The notes: generated by a model not told the origin, from the sequence alone. 64,000 nucleotides of DNA from Paenibacillus sp. FSL K6-0276 (GCF_037977235.1 NZ_CP150276.1:1860001-1924000), one strand, 5' to 3'. Positions 19,284 through 28,759 are shown, counted from the stretch's first letter. Numbers and translations: made by a program.

Positions 19284-21143
19284 ATGAAACTTGAAGCCAA
19301 ACGGAACACCGCTACGGGAGCGAAGAGTAAAGCAGCCGAGCAGCAGACACTTGATGAACGCTTTGTATACAAAGATGATGATATTATCGATAAAGCGTTT
19401 GACTGGAAGCAGTTCACCAGACTATTCAGCTATATGAAGCCTTACGCCAAACAGATGCTTCCACTGGTTTCTATCATGATGATTCTGGGAACCATTACGA
19501 AGTTGACCGTTCCATTCTTGACAAGTTTAGCTATTGACCGTGCCATTGCGCCTAAGGTTGGGAATCCCAGCTTAACACTTCTTTATTCGCTTACGGCTGG
19601 CGTGATTGTCTTATACCTCATTCAATGGATTGCAGCTGTGTACCGGATTAAGTACACGAACATCATTGGACAAAGAGTGATTTATGATTTGCGTTCTGAT
19701 TTGTTCAAGCATATTCAGAAGCTCTCATTTAACTTCTTCGATAAACGTCCAGCAGGTTCGGTATTAGTACGTGTGACAAATGATATTAACTCGTTACAGG
19801 ATTTGTTCACGAACGGGGTAGTCAATCTAATGATTGACTGCGTACAGCTTTTGGGGATTACCATTATTCTGCTATTGATCAACTGGAAACTTGGTCTTGC
19901 AGTAATGGTTACGGTTCCGATCATGTTCTTTATTTCTACTAAGCTGCGCCAGAAGATTCGGATCGCTTGGCAGGATGTGCGGATGAAGAACTCCAGAATT
20001 AATTCTCACTTGAATGAATCGATTCAGGGGATCAGAGTCACACAGGCTTATACACAAGAACGTGAAAATATGAATTATTTCGATGTTATGAATACAGATA
20101 GCAAAAAATCCTGGAATAAAGCTTCAGCGATGAACCAAGCTTTCGGGCCGATGATCGAGATCACTGGCGGTTTTGGAACGATGATCCTCTTTTGGTTAGG
20201 GGCTTATCTGATCCAATCTGGTGAGCTCACAGTCGGTTTGCTGGTAGCTTTCAGCTCTTATGTCAGCAACTTCTGGGACCCGATTAACCGTCTGGGTCAG
20301 ATGTATAACCAGCTGCTTGTAGCGATGGCTTCCTCGGAACGGATCTTTGAATATTTGGATGAGCAGCCTGCAGTTCAAGATAATCCTGGAGCTAAGCCAC
20401 TAGGAACTATTCGTGGAGATATTAACTTTAATAAGGTCGTTTTTGAATATGAAAAAGGTCGGGCTGCTTTAAAGGGCATTGATCTGGATGTAAAAGCTGG
20501 GCAATCGATAGCGCTTGTGGGTCATACAGGTTCAGGGAAAAGTACGATTATTAACCTGATTGGTCGGTTCTATGATATTAAGAGCGGACGAATTACGATT
20601 GACGGTGAAGATATCCGTGAGGTTACACTAGATAGTTTAAGAAGACAGATCGGAATCGTGCTGCAAGATACCTTCATTTTCTCAGGAACGATTCGCGATA
20701 ATATCCGGTTTGGTCGACTGGATGCTACTGATGAAGAAGTGGAAAATGCCGCGAAAGCAGTCGACGCCCATGACTTCATTATGAAGCTTCCTGGGGGGTA
20801 TGAGACAGAGGTAGAAGAGCGCGGTAGCGCCTTGTCCATGGGACAGCGTCAGCTTCTCTCCTTTGCCCGTGCGCTATTAGCGAATCCACGGATTCTGATC
20901 CTTGATGAAGCTACGGCCAGTATAGATACAGAGACGGAGCTTAAGATTCAGGAGGCACTCAAAATCTTACTTCAAGGCCGGACCTCCTTTATCGTTGCCC
21001 ATAGACTATCTACCATCCGCCATGCGGATAAAATAGTCGTTCTGGACCACGGTGAGATCAAAGAAGAAGGAACCCATCGTGAACTGACATCACGTGATGG
21101 TGTGTATAACGGTTTGATAGAAGCGCAATTCCGCTTCTTATAG
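19284..21143 (+). CDS. Heterodimeric ABC exporter subunit, catalytic-site partner (BmrD/YheH-like)
   Basis: About 619 residues, with an N-terminal extension of about 45 residues, a six-helix exporter domain and an ATPase domain. Walker A is 'GHTGSGKST'. Walker B 'RILILDEATASID' has the catalytic Glu, while its signature is altered ('LSMGQRQLLSFARAL'). Paired with the upstream subunit this gives one proper and one degenerate ATP site. The GTG at 19275 overlaps the upstream stop. The ATG at 19284 is preferred for its spacing to GGGGAGGAG. A terminator follows. Confidence 0.93.
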   Translation: MKLEAKRNTATGAKSKAAEQQTLDERFVYKDDDIIDKAFDWKQFTRLFSYMKPYAKQMLPLVSIMMILGTITKLTVPFLTSLAIDRAIAPKVGNPSLTLLYSLTAGVIVLYLIQWIAAVYRIKYTNIIGQRVIYDLRSDLFKHIQKLSFNFFDKRPAGSVLVRVTNDINSLQDLFTNGVVNLMIDCVQLLGITIILLLINWKLGLAVMVTVPIMFFISTKLRQKIRIAWQDVRMKNSRINSHLNESIQGIRVTQAYTQERENMNYFDVMNTDSKKSWNKASAMNQAFGPMIEITGGFGTMILFWLGAYLIQSGELTVGLLVAFSSYVSNFWDPINRLGQMYNQLLVAMASSERIFEYLDEQPAVQDNPGAKPLGTIRGDINFNKVVFEYEKGRAALKGIDLDVKAGQSIALVGHTGSGKSTIINLIGRFYDIKSGRITIDGEDIREVTLDSLRRQIGIVLQDTFIFSGTIRDNIRFGRLDATDEEVENAAKAVDAHDFIMKLPGGYETEVEERGSALSMGQRQLLSFARALLANPRILILDEATASIDTETELKIQEALKILLQGRTSFIVAHRLSTIRHADKIVVLDHGEIKEEGTHRELTSRDGVYNGLIEAQFRFL

Positions 21144-21150
21144 CTCAGAA

Positions 21151-21201
21151 CAACAGCCCATTCTCCTTGCGAAAGCAAGTGCGAAGAATGGGCTGTTTTA
21201 T
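21151..21201. terminator. Terminator after the ABC exporter operon
   Basis: ACAGCCCATTCT pairs with AGAATGGGCTGT around the small inner hairpin CTTGCGAAAGCAAG, then TTTTA. It may also end the converging small gene at 21215. Confidence 0.82.
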
Positions 21202-21214
21202 ATCGTACGTTCAA

Positions 21215-21463
21215 TTACTTTGGGCGTTTGGGCAACCTACCCGTTACACGCAGCTCAAACAATTGGGCACAGATATCTTGATGCCACTGTGTATCAGTTG
21301 TTTGTTCCGCTAACAGTATTTCATTCTGTAGTCGAGCCATCTCCCAACAGTAATTGGCGTTCACTTGAAGGCATTGCTGTTGTTCCGTTTCTTCGGAGGC
21401 TGTAAGCTGGCGTAGACGGCTTAGGGTGAACAGCTCGGCAAGACGTTCATGGACTGGAAGCAT
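21215..21463 (-). CDS. Small conserved hypothetical protein
   Basis: 82 residues, soluble and helical ('RLAELFTLSRLRQLTASEET', 'NANYCWEMARLQNEILLAEQ'). It resembles short proteins I associate with Paenibacillus genomes and phages, but I cannot assign a family with certainty or a function. AGGAGG precedes the ATG at a suitable distance, supporting a real gene. Confidence 0.7.
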   Translation of the reverse strand: MLPVHERLAELFTLSRLRQLTASEETEQQQCLQVNANYCWEMARLQNEILLAEQTTDTQWHQDICAQLFELRVTGRLPKRPK

Positions 21464-21558
21464 ACTTTTTACCTCCTAGAAATATTTAAGCCACATATTA
21501 GTCTCGCCAATAGAATTGTAAATCAAACATTAAGTGATTGATGAAAGGAGAGTTACAA

Positions 21559-21636
21559 ATGACTAGGGTTTGCGATTCATGGAGAAGAGCTGCAGATTCA
21601 CAATTCAGCTCTATTAACATGAATTCTGCTGCATAA
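21559..21636 (+). CDS. Possible 25-residue small ORF
   Basis: An AAAGGAG site about 9 nt before ATG opens a 25-codon frame (MTRVCDSWRRAADSQF... ending NSAA). Nothing about the product is recognisable. It is listed only because of the good ribosome site in an otherwise empty gap; it may be chance. Confidence 0.25.
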   Translation: MTRVCDSWRRAADSQFSSINMNSAA

Positions 21637-21652
21637 AATGCAACGGAATATG

Positions 21653-21686
21653 CATAAAAAATCCCCCGATAGAAAATCCGGGGGAT
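21653..21686 (-). terminator. Terminator of the minus-strand HD-GYP gene
   Basis: On the minus strand ATCCCCCGGAT and ATCGGGGGAT pair and are followed by TTTTTT. It lies about 150 nt downstream of the HD-GYP gene at 21836. Confidence 0.7.
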
Positions 21687-21714
21687 CATGGAATACGAAA
21701 GATAGCTTTGAGGC

Positions 21715-21830
21715 CCCGATCGGAGTTCCTTCTATCCACAACGTCACAAGTTTCCACCAAACTACCGGGTGTCCAGAGGGTGGAGCCCTTGGGGCCCTCC
21801 CTTGAAAGGGAGGGTTTGGGAGGGATCGAA
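21715..21830. repeat. GC-rich intergenic repeat-like segment
   Basis: A G/C-rich stretch unlike its AT-rich surroundings. It contains the perfect hairpin CCCTCCCTT-GA-AAGGGAGGG (21795-21814) followed by TTTGGGAGGG. It resembles dispersed intergenic repeats of Paenibacillus. No second copy lies in this window, so repeat status is an inference. Confidence 0.45.
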
Positions 21831-21835
21831 ACGCC

Positions 21836-22888
21836 TTAGTCCATGTAAATTTCGACAATCGCTACGTTACGCTCACGGGATAAATCAACAAACATTCCAT
21901 CAATCTTTACCAGTGGACGGAAAATATCAACCGGATTGTTCATGATAATCACGCCTGTATCATCTGTACTCAGCAATACACGCTTGCCAATGAAGTTGGG
22001 CATTAAATGCTGGATAAAGGCCTGAACAGTTCTAGCGTTCAGCTTACCGAAACTGAGATTGTTTATTTCACGCAGGACGGAAATAAGCTCTTGCTTTGAC
22101 TGATAGGCACGTTTAGAAGTCATCGCACTATAGATGTCAGCTACAGCTGCAATTTGTGCATAAGGATGAATATCGGTTTTGGTTAGACCGTTGGGATAGC
22201 CAGAGCCATCCTCACGTTCATGATGCTGAAGGGCGGTCAAAGCTGTATAAGAATCATCCATCGAATTGCGGATAATTTCGTAGCCGTACTTAGTATGTAG
22301 TTTAATTTCCTCGAACTCATCTGGAGTTAGCTTCCCTGGTTTATTCAAGAGAGAGGGTGAAATTCGGCATTTTCCAATATCAATCAAATATCCTGCGCGA
22401 CCAATTTCATAGCACTCTTGTTTGGAATAACCAAGCCATATCGCAATATAATAAGAGAGCATGCCTACCTGTAGTGAGTGATTGTAGGTATAATTATCTT
22501 CGCGATCCAACAAAAGCAGGAGGGATACTACATCTTTATGCTTGTCCAAAGTTTGAAGCGAAGGCTGAAGAATATCGTTTACCACAGATTGGTTGAAGCT
22601 TCCTTTTAATAGTGCTTCCATATATAGAGACTCGAAGCCGTCAATCATGGTATCGAAACTAGTGGTCACCGTCTGAATAATTGAAGGTCTGCTGAGGGAT
22701 GATGCTTCTTCCTCTAACGTCTCGATATCAACATAATCAACTCCAAGCTGCATCAGCTTGGCGATATCATTTATTTGGAGCAGCGATCCTTTTGGTAATA
22801 CATGTAGACCCCTAGAACTATACGCGTCCGCGTTGAGGTGATTACCAGGTTTTAGATCTGAGACGTGTACTCTCAATGCTATTGCCAC
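21836..22888 (-). CDS. HD-GYP domain protein with altered HD motif
   Basis: 350 residues: an N-terminal beta-rich domain (1-60, 'LRVHVSDLKPGNHLNADAYS'), a helical linker and an HD-GYP domain (about 125-310). HD-GYP domains hydrolyse cyclic di-GMP at a two- or three-metal site. His137 ('YNHSLQV'), 'LQHHERED' and 'GSGYPNGL' are present, but the HD pair reads Ile169-Asp170 ('YLIDIGKC') instead of His-Asp, so catalysis is doubtful and a binding or regulatory role is possible. A paralogue with an intact motif is at 26289. It stands alone with its own terminator. Confidence 0.9.
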   Translation of the reverse strand: MAIALRVHVSDLKPGNHLNADAYSSRGLHVLPKGSLLQINDIAKLMQLGVDYVDIETLEEEASSLSRPSIIQTVTTSFDTMIDGFESLYMEALLKGSFNQSVVNDILQPSLQTLDKHKDVVSLLLLLDREDNYTYNHSLQVGMLSYYIAIWLGYSKQECYEIGRAGYLIDIGKCRISPSLLNKPGKLTPDEFEEIKLHTKYGYEIIRNSMDDSYTALTALQHHEREDGSGYPNGLTKTDIHPYAQIAAVADIYSAMTSKRAYQSKQELISVLREINNLSFGKLNARTVQAFIQHLMPNFIGKRVLLSTDDTGVIIMNNPVDIFRPLVKIDGMFVDLSRERNVAIVEIYMD

Positions 22889-22953
22889 CTTTTATCCGAT
22901 TTTATCCAGAATATCAACAAAGTACAGATTTTTCAATCAAAAAGGAGAAAAGA

Positions 22954-23667
22954 TTAATTGTGGATTGAATTGGTAGCCTTCTGACCAGAGCCTACCCAAT
23001 GCTGGCCCGATTCATTAATGTCTTTTTTCCAAACGGGAACTGTCTGTTTCAATAGTTCAATGGCAAAGCGACTGGCTTCGTAGCAGGTATCGCGATGAGG
23101 GGTGGAGATTGCAATGATAACACTTGCTTCCTTTAGACCTACACGCCCAATGCGGTGTGATATTGCACAGTTTGCGTTCCAGCGGTTCTTAACCTCTTTG
23201 CCAATCTCCTCCAGCTTACTTAAGGCCATAGGGATGTAGGCTTCATAGTGTAGTGCAGTTGTACGTTGTTCACCGGTCATTTCGCGCGTAGTGCCGATAA
23301 ATAATAAAGATGCTCCGTGATTGACGTCGAGGACGGCATCTAGAAGCTTCTCCGCATTTAAAGGCTGGTCCGTTATGCTGTAGAGTCCATCAGGAGTACT
23401 TTCATATAAAGAACCATTCTCTCCTCCGGAAACTGGAGGAATAAGTGCAACTTCGGAAGACTCGGTGATGATAGAATCATCAGGAGCATATTCCCGGTCA
23501 ATGGCAATCAAAGAAGCTCCAATTTGGGATGCTGCATCCGGATAAGAGGCGGACAGAAGTTCCTTCAGCTTTCCAGCTGTTAAGGGAATCACAGTCGCGT
23601 GGAAGGTCAGAGAAGAAGAGCCGATGACCTCAGCCAGTCCCGCGAACAGTCGGATAGTAATATGCAT
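22954..23667 (-). CDS. MoaD-MoaE fusion, molybdopterin synthase
   Basis: 237 residues. Residues 1-82 are the ubiquitin-like sulfur carrier MoaD ('IRLFAGLAEVIG', ending 'VALIPPVSGG'). Residues from about 90 are MoaE ('GASLLFIGTTREMTGEQR', 'AISHRIGRVGLKEASVII', 'HRDTCYEASRFAIELLKQTV', 'PVWKKDI'). Molybdopterin synthase adds two sulfurs to precursor Z, using a thiocarboxylate at the free Gly-Gly end of MoaD. Here that Gly81-Gly82 is internal, so cleavage after it or a bypass is needed. A fused MoaX with this problem is known in mycobacteria. No other moa gene is nearby. Confidence 0.9.
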   Translation of the reverse strand: MHITIRLFAGLAEVIGSSSLTFHATVIPLTAGKLKELLSASYPDAASQIGASLIAIDREYAPDDSIITESSEVALIPPVSGGENGSLYESTPDGLYSITDQPLNAEKLLDAVLDVNHGASLLFIGTTREMTGEQRTTALHYEAYIPMALSKLEEIGKEVKNRWNANCAISHRIGRVGLKEASVIIAISTPHRDTCYEASRFAIELLKQTVPVWKKDINESGQHWVGSGQKATNSIHN

Positions 23668-23804
23668 TTTTATTCTCCTCTGATGTATGTTCTAATGTCT
23701 TCAATATACCATAATGAGTCTGAAAATGTTATGCTAGGCTCTATAAGATCACGTGCCAGCTGCTTCATTAAAGAGCAGCTCTACGGGTAGGAGGAATGTT
23801 GCTT

Positions 23805-25244
23805 ATGGGGCACGTGCCGCAAAGACTGATCATACTTCATACCAATGATATACATAGCCATTTTGAGATGGTGAGTTCGGTGGCAGCGGAAATCGCCGTA
23901 CAGAGGGCTGCAGCGGGAGATGAGCCTGTACTGCTACTGGATATTGGTGATCATATGGATCGTGCAGCTGTCGAGACAGAAGGAACTATGGGTCAGGCTA
24001 ACATCGACGTACTAAACTTAACAGGATATGATGCTGTAACCATTGGCAATAATGAGGGACTTACGTTCTCACAGGAGATGTTGTCATCTATTTTTTCTGG
24101 GTTACAATGTCCGGTAGTATGCTGTAATTTTGTGGAGTCTTCGACAGGAGAGCCACCAAGTTGGATGAAGCGTCATGCTATATTGGAGAAGGATGGAATT
24201 AGAATAGGAGTGACAGGGGCGACAGCGGCATTTACTTCATTCTATTCCTTGTTGGGCTGGGATGCCCTAGATCCTGAGACATCGCTACGGGAACAATGCC
24301 TACTTCTGGCGCCACAGGTGGATATTCTAATCATTCTATCTCATCTTGGGCTTCCTGCTGATAAAATACTGGCAGAGCGGCTGGAGGGTGTGCATGCCAT
24401 TCTTGGTGGACATACGCATCATCTGCTGGAGGAACCTATTATGATTAATGGTACTGCTGTATGCGGTGCCGGGAAATACGGCCGGTATCTCGGGCGGCTT
24501 CAATTTGAGCGGAAAGATAGTCAGTCTGATTTCAGTTTAATGTCTGGTGAATGTATTCCTATTGATCCAGTTCTGAAGGATGATATTATAGGCCCTGCCG
24601 TCGCCATTCATTTGGAACATGGTCGTGAATCTCTTCAGACCATAGTTGCGATTACTGACCGTGAGCTTCCTTTGAACTTGCAGGGAGAGTCTCCCTTTGG
24701 CAATCTTCTGGCACAAGCAGTACGTAGATTTACGGGTACTAGTTTGTCGTTAGTTAACACGGGTCAGCTGCTGGGTCCATTGCCGGAAGGCGAGGTTACA
24801 ACAGGGATGCTGCACGCACTATGTCCTTCCCCCATCAATACTTGCATAATCAAGCTGAAGGGTATAGATATTCGCACAGCTTTGGAACAGAGCCTAACAG
24901 AGGAGTTTTATAATAAGGTAATTTACGGGTACGGTTTCCGAGGGAATCATCTGGGCAGTATGGCAGTAGATGGATTAAAAATCTTGTACGATCCTCTGAA
25001 GATACCGTATGATAAGAGTGTTGCAGTTTTTGTCGAAGGAAACCTACTGGAGGATGATAGAGAGTATAATGTTGGTACGCTGGACATGTTTACTTTCCGG
25101 GCCGGCTATGAGACGATCGCAAATGGGAAGGATGCTTTATTTCTACTACCACATTTTTTGCGCGATCTCTTGCGGATGGAGTTGCAGCGTCCGAACAGCC
25201 TTGATGAATGCATGCTCACTCGCTGGGAGGCTAAGTCTGAGTAA
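23805..25244 (+). CDS. yunD: Metallophosphoesterase / 5'-nucleotidase-like protein YunD
   Basis: 479 residues: an N-terminal calcineurin-type phosphoesterase domain and a C-terminal 5'-nucleotidase substrate-binding domain. Metal motifs are 'LHTNDIHSHFE', 'LDIGDHMDR', 'TIGNNEGLTFS' (NNE where many relatives have NHE, as in YunD-type proteins) and 'GGHTHH'. It lacks a signal peptide, so it should be cytosolic. ATG 23805 is preferred (GGAGG 10 nt upstream) over ATG 23796, which abuts the site. The nucleotide substrate is not defined. Confidence 0.87.
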   Translation: MGHVPQRLIILHTNDIHSHFEMVSSVAAEIAVQRAAAGDEPVLLLDIGDHMDRAAVETEGTMGQANIDVLNLTGYDAVTIGNNEGLTFSQEMLSSIFSGLQCPVVCCNFVESSTGEPPSWMKRHAILEKDGIRIGVTGATAAFTSFYSLLGWDALDPETSLREQCLLLAPQVDILIILSHLGLPADKILAERLEGVHAILGGHTHHLLEEPIMINGTAVCGAGKYGRYLGRLQFERKDSQSDFSLMSGECIPIDPVLKDDIIGPAVAIHLEHGRESLQTIVAITDRELPLNLQGESPFGNLLAQAVRRFTGTSLSLVNTGQLLGPLPEGEVTTGMLHALCPSPINTCIIKLKGIDIRTALEQSLTEEFYNKVIYGYGFRGNHLGSMAVDGLKILYDPLKIPYDKSVAVFVEGNLLEDDREYNVGTLDMFTFRAGYETIANGKDALFLLPHFLRDLLRMELQRPNSLDECMLTRWEAKSE

Positions 25245-25317
25245 GGCCTACAGCTTACAATCTACACTTATAGATTCCATTTGACAGTGCTAGATTCCAA
25301 AAAATAGGAGGACCATT

Positions 25318-26145
25318 ATGGACACGATTACAGCTATTATTTTAGCAATTGTCGAAGGGATTACTGAATTTATTCCTGTATCTTCGACAGGACACATGAT
25401 CTTGACTACGAAGCTTTTAGGTTTCGCTGAGCAAGATTCGATTATGAAGACTTACGAAATCGTAATTCAGTTAGGGGCAATTTTGGCGATAGCGCTTGTT
25501 TATCGCAAGCGTGTGCTTGATTTGTTGGGGCTTGGGCGTAGAAGCACGGGAAGAGGTGGCGTTATGCCGGCATCCCGTCTGAACTTAATCCATGTGATTC
25601 TTGGAATTGCCCCAGCACTTGCTGTGGCATTTTTTGCCCGCGATTTTATCAAAAGTCTCTTTGGAGCTTCTACTGTACTCTGGGCGCTTGTCGCCGGAGG
25701 TATTCTAATGATTGTCGCAGAATGGGTGAACAAACGCAAAATGCGTATTACTGCTCATGAACTGGATGATCTGTCATATGGACAGGCGCTGGCGATTGGA
25801 TTGTATCAGATTATTTCGGTACTCTGGCCGGGATTCTCCCGCTCCGGGTCTACAATTTCTGGGGGGATGTTAAGTGGGGTCAGCTATAAGGCTTCCGCGG
25901 ATTTTTCATTCCTCATAGCTATTCCTATTATGTGTGCGGCTTCCGGGTATGAACTACTGGATTCGTATAAAAACTTCACAAGTGAGACGATTGGTTACTT
26001 TGTAATTGGATTTCTGATTTCTTTTGTAGTGGCTTATTTAGTGGTTATTTTGTTTATGAAATGGATTCAAAAGATTCGATTGACGCATTTCGCGATCTAC
26101 CGATTTATTCTTGCTGCTGTATTCTGGTTGTTTATTATGCGTTAA
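25318..26145 (+). CDS. uppP: Undecaprenyl-diphosphatase UppP (BacA)
   Basis: 275 residues with about eight TM helices. UppP removes a phosphate from undecaprenyl diphosphate, recycling the lipid carrier of peptidoglycan and teichoic acid synthesis; extra copies give bacitracin resistance. The active-site blocks are clear: 'VEGITEFIPVSSTGHMI' and 'WPGFSRSGSTISGGML'. AGGAGG precedes the ATG. It stands alone, about 75 nt after yunD. Confidence 0.96.
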   Translation: MDTITAIILAIVEGITEFIPVSSTGHMILTTKLLGFAEQDSIMKTYEIVIQLGAILAIALVYRKRVLDLLGLGRRSTGRGGVMPASRLNLIHVILGIAPALAVAFFARDFIKSLFGASTVLWALVAGGILMIVAEWVNKRKMRITAHELDDLSYGQALAIGLYQIISVLWPGFSRSGSTISGGMLSGVSYKASADFSFLIAIPIMCAASGYELLDSYKNFTSETIGYFVIGFLISFVVAYLVVILFMKWIQKIRLTHFAIYRFILAAVFWLFIMR

Positions 26146-26288
26146 TGCCCGTAGGCATGGACCTAGACACATCTGACTTTCTTTAAGGTACACCTGTCTG
26201 AACTTCTTTAGAAACGGTATAGACATAGCGTGTGACCCAAGGATTTTAATACAGAATAGTATTTTACCGTTAAAGGCAGGTGAGTTAA

Positions 26289-27392
26289 GTGCGTTTAGTA
26301 TCCGTGAATAAGCTTCAAGCAGGCATGAAATTAGGTAAAAAAATATATAGTGATGAAGGTCTAACTCTACTCGCGGATGGGGTGGAGCTTACTGAGGCAT
26401 TGATCAAGCGTCTTGCAAGAATAGACATCGGTTATATCTACATAGAGGATTCCATCACGGACGATGTTGTGATTACAGGTATGCTTCAGGATGAGACGCG
26501 CAATCAGGCTCTAAAGGTGATTCGGAATCAATTCCAGGATATGACTGGCGCTTCAGGAATCACCAAGGGCTTTTATCATCTCGATAAAAAATTCTCTAAG
26601 ATCATGGATAGCATCTTAGACGACTTGTCTTTGCAAGAAGATCCGATGATCATGCTGCTTGATATGCACACTGCTGATAACTATTTGTACGTCCATTCCC
26701 TAAACGTCTGCTTGTACACTTTGGTGCTTGGCATTGCTCACGGGTACAGCAAAGAGGAACTCCGAGTGATTGGTCTAGGTGCGCTGTTGCATGATATTGG
26801 CAAGACACAAGTTCCGGTAAAGATCATTCAAAAACCCGGCAGACTCAGTGATGAAGAATTCCGCCACATGCAGGCTCATACCGAGATCGGGTTTCAAATT
26901 CTCAAGGATGAACCGAATATCCCGCTGCTCGTAGCGCATTGTGCCTTGCAACATCATGAACGCATTGACGGTTCCGGATATCCTCGCGGATTAACAGGAC
27001 CTCAAATTCATGAATATGCTAAGTGGCTGGGTGTAGCGGACTCCTACGATGCCATGACCTCCAATCGAGTCTACAAAAAGGCTATGTTGCCACATCAAGC
27101 CGTTGAGGCACTTTATGTTGGTTCCGGTACACTGTACGAACAGAAGTATCTGGAGTTGTTTAGAGATCGCGTCGCTATCTATCCGCTGGGTCTTACCGTG
27201 AAGCTCAGTACGGGGGAGAGCGGGGTTGTTGTCAAAATAGATCCTAGTACGCCTCACAGACCCACCGTACGTGTGCTTACGGGTCCTGAAGGAGAGAAAG
27301 TCGTGCCGTTTGAACGGGAGCTTAGTAAAGCCCTCTCCGTTGTTATCGTTGACGTCGCAGAACAAGGCGATTCTCTGGAAACGCCAAATTAA
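26289..27392 (+). CDS. HD-GYP domain cyclic-di-GMP phosphodiesterase
   Basis: 367 residues, with the same layout as the 21836 gene: N-terminal beta domain ('LVSVNKLQAGMKLGKKIYSD'), linker, then HD-GYP. All motif residues are present ('YVHSLNV', 'ALLHDIGKTQVP', 'LQHHERIDGSGYPRGL', 'GVADSYDAMTS'), so c-di-GMP hydrolysis is expected. A small beta-rich tail follows ('YPLGLTVKLSTGESGVVVKI'). GTG start with AGGTGAG upstream. A terminator follows. Confidence 0.93.
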   Translation: MRLVSVNKLQAGMKLGKKIYSDEGLTLLADGVELTEALIKRLARIDIGYIYIEDSITDDVVITGMLQDETRNQALKVIRNQFQDMTGASGITKGFYHLDKKFSKIMDSILDDLSLQEDPMIMLLDMHTADNYLYVHSLNVCLYTLVLGIAHGYSKEELRVIGLGALLHDIGKTQVPVKIIQKPGRLSDEEFRHMQAHTEIGFQILKDEPNIPLLVAHCALQHHERIDGSGYPRGLTGPQIHEYAKWLGVADSYDAMTSNRVYKKAMLPHQAVEALYVGSGTLYEQKYLELFRDRVAIYPLGLTVKLSTGESGVVVKIDPSTPHRPTVRVLTGPEGEKVVPFERELSKALSVVIVDVAEQGDSLETPN

Positions 27393-27418
27393 TTATTATA
27401 GCAGCGTGGAGAGAAGAG

Positions 27419-27454
27419 TAGGCTTGTCCGCATATACTGCGGAAGCCTATTTTT
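27419..27454 (+). terminator. Terminator after the HD-GYP gene
   Basis: TAGGCTTGTCCGCA pairs with TGCGGAAGCCTA and is followed by TTTTT. A wider GCAGCG/CGCTGC pairing surrounds it. Confidence 0.8.
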
Positions 27455-27622
27455 CGTCTCGCTGCTTTTAATTTTTTATAGAGCCAGGGTATTGAGGACA
27501 GCCAGAAAGACATCAGAAGTGCAGTTTTTTTGACTATCGTGGTATGATATAGGGTAAGTCATCGTTCTTTATTCATGATTTTGGGTTAATAATAGGAATA
27601 AGATTTAAAGGAGCTAGTACAA

Positions 27623-28759
27623 ATGAATGTTTTAAGACCATTAACATCTTCACCGAGGGAGCTGTCGCCAAGTTACGATCCGTGGGATCCAATCACTTCT
27701 CTACGTAAGCATGGAAGCCATGTGCTAACGAGTGTGGAATTCACCGTAACCAATTTATGCAACATGCGTTGTGAGCACTGTGCTGTAGGTGATAGTCTAA
27801 CCTCTAGAGAAGAGGAAATGCTACCACTTAAGAATATGCTGGACCGTTTAGAGGAAGTCGAGCATCTAGAGACCATTAGTATTACTGGCGGAGAGCCTAT
27901 GTTCCGCGCCGGAACGGTGGATAATATCATTGTGCCATTGTTGAAATACGCCAAGGAGCGGGGAATCAGATCGCAAATTAATTCTAATCTGACGATGCCG
28001 TATTCCCGTTACGAGAAGCTACTTCCGTATCTGGACGTTATGCATATTTCATTTAATTATGTGAATGGTGACGATTTTCATGAAGTCGGTTTTGCGAACA
28101 GTGGTCATGCGGTTGCCAAGGAAGCCGCTTACCGGTTATATAATACAATGATTGAGAACTCTCGTCAGTTAAGTGAGGATGGTATGTTAATTTCTGCGGA
28201 AACTATGATTAATTACCGTACCCACACGAAGCTGCCTGAAATTCATAAGCTGATTCTCGACATGGGAGCAAAACGGCATGAAGTTCATCCAATGTACAAT
28301 TCGAGCTTTGCTTCCGCACTGCCAATGCTATCTTTGAATGAAATGCGAACGGCGATCCATGCGTTACTGGACCAGCGTGATCCGGAGGTTTGGATGCTGT
28401 TTGGCACGCTTCCGTTTTTTGCTTGCAGCTTCCTAGAGGAAGATCAGAAGTTGCTAAGCAGAATGCGTGCAGAGAAGAATGTTACACTTCGTAATGATCC
28501 GGATGGTCGGAATCGTGTGAATGTAAATATGTTTACTGGAGATGTTTTTGTTACAGATTTCGCTGATATCGCAGCCTTTGGCAACATCGACAACCAAAAA
28601 CTGGATGATATATTTATCGATTGGCAGACTAAGCATCCGCTGAACCAGAAGGTGAACTGTCACTGCGATGCAGCAGGTTGTTGCGGACCTAATCTGTTAG
28701 TAGCGGATATGTATTATCCGGAAGTTGATTTCAAAACAAGAAAAGCGATCAATCTGTAG
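27623..28759 (+). CDS. yfkAB: Radical SAM protein YfkAB
   Basis: 378 residues. The radical SAM cluster motif is 'CNMRCEHC' (CxxxCxxC) near residue 47, followed by 'SITGGEPMF'. The C-terminus carries the extra cysteine cluster of the YfkAB family ('KVNCHCDAAGCCGPN'), probably for an auxiliary Fe-S centre. The reaction is unknown. AAGGAG precedes the ATG. The next gene starts 18 nt after the stop, so co-transcription is likely. Confidence 0.92.
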   Translation: MNVLRPLTSSPRELSPSYDPWDPITSLRKHGSHVLTSVEFTVTNLCNMRCEHCAVGDSLTSREEEMLPLKNMLDRLEEVEHLETISITGGEPMFRAGTVDNIIVPLLKYAKERGIRSQINSNLTMPYSRYEKLLPYLDVMHISFNYVNGDDFHEVGFANSGHAVAKEAAYRLYNTMIENSRQLSEDGMLISAETMINYRTHTKLPEIHKLILDMGAKRHEVHPMYNSSFASALPMLSLNEMRTAIHALLDQRDPEVWMLFGTLPFFACSFLEEDQKLLSRMRAEKNVTLRNDPDGRNRVNVNMFTGDVFVTDFADIAAFGNIDNQKLDDIFIDWQTKHPLNQKVNCHCDAAGCCGPNLLVADMYYPEVDFKTRKAINL

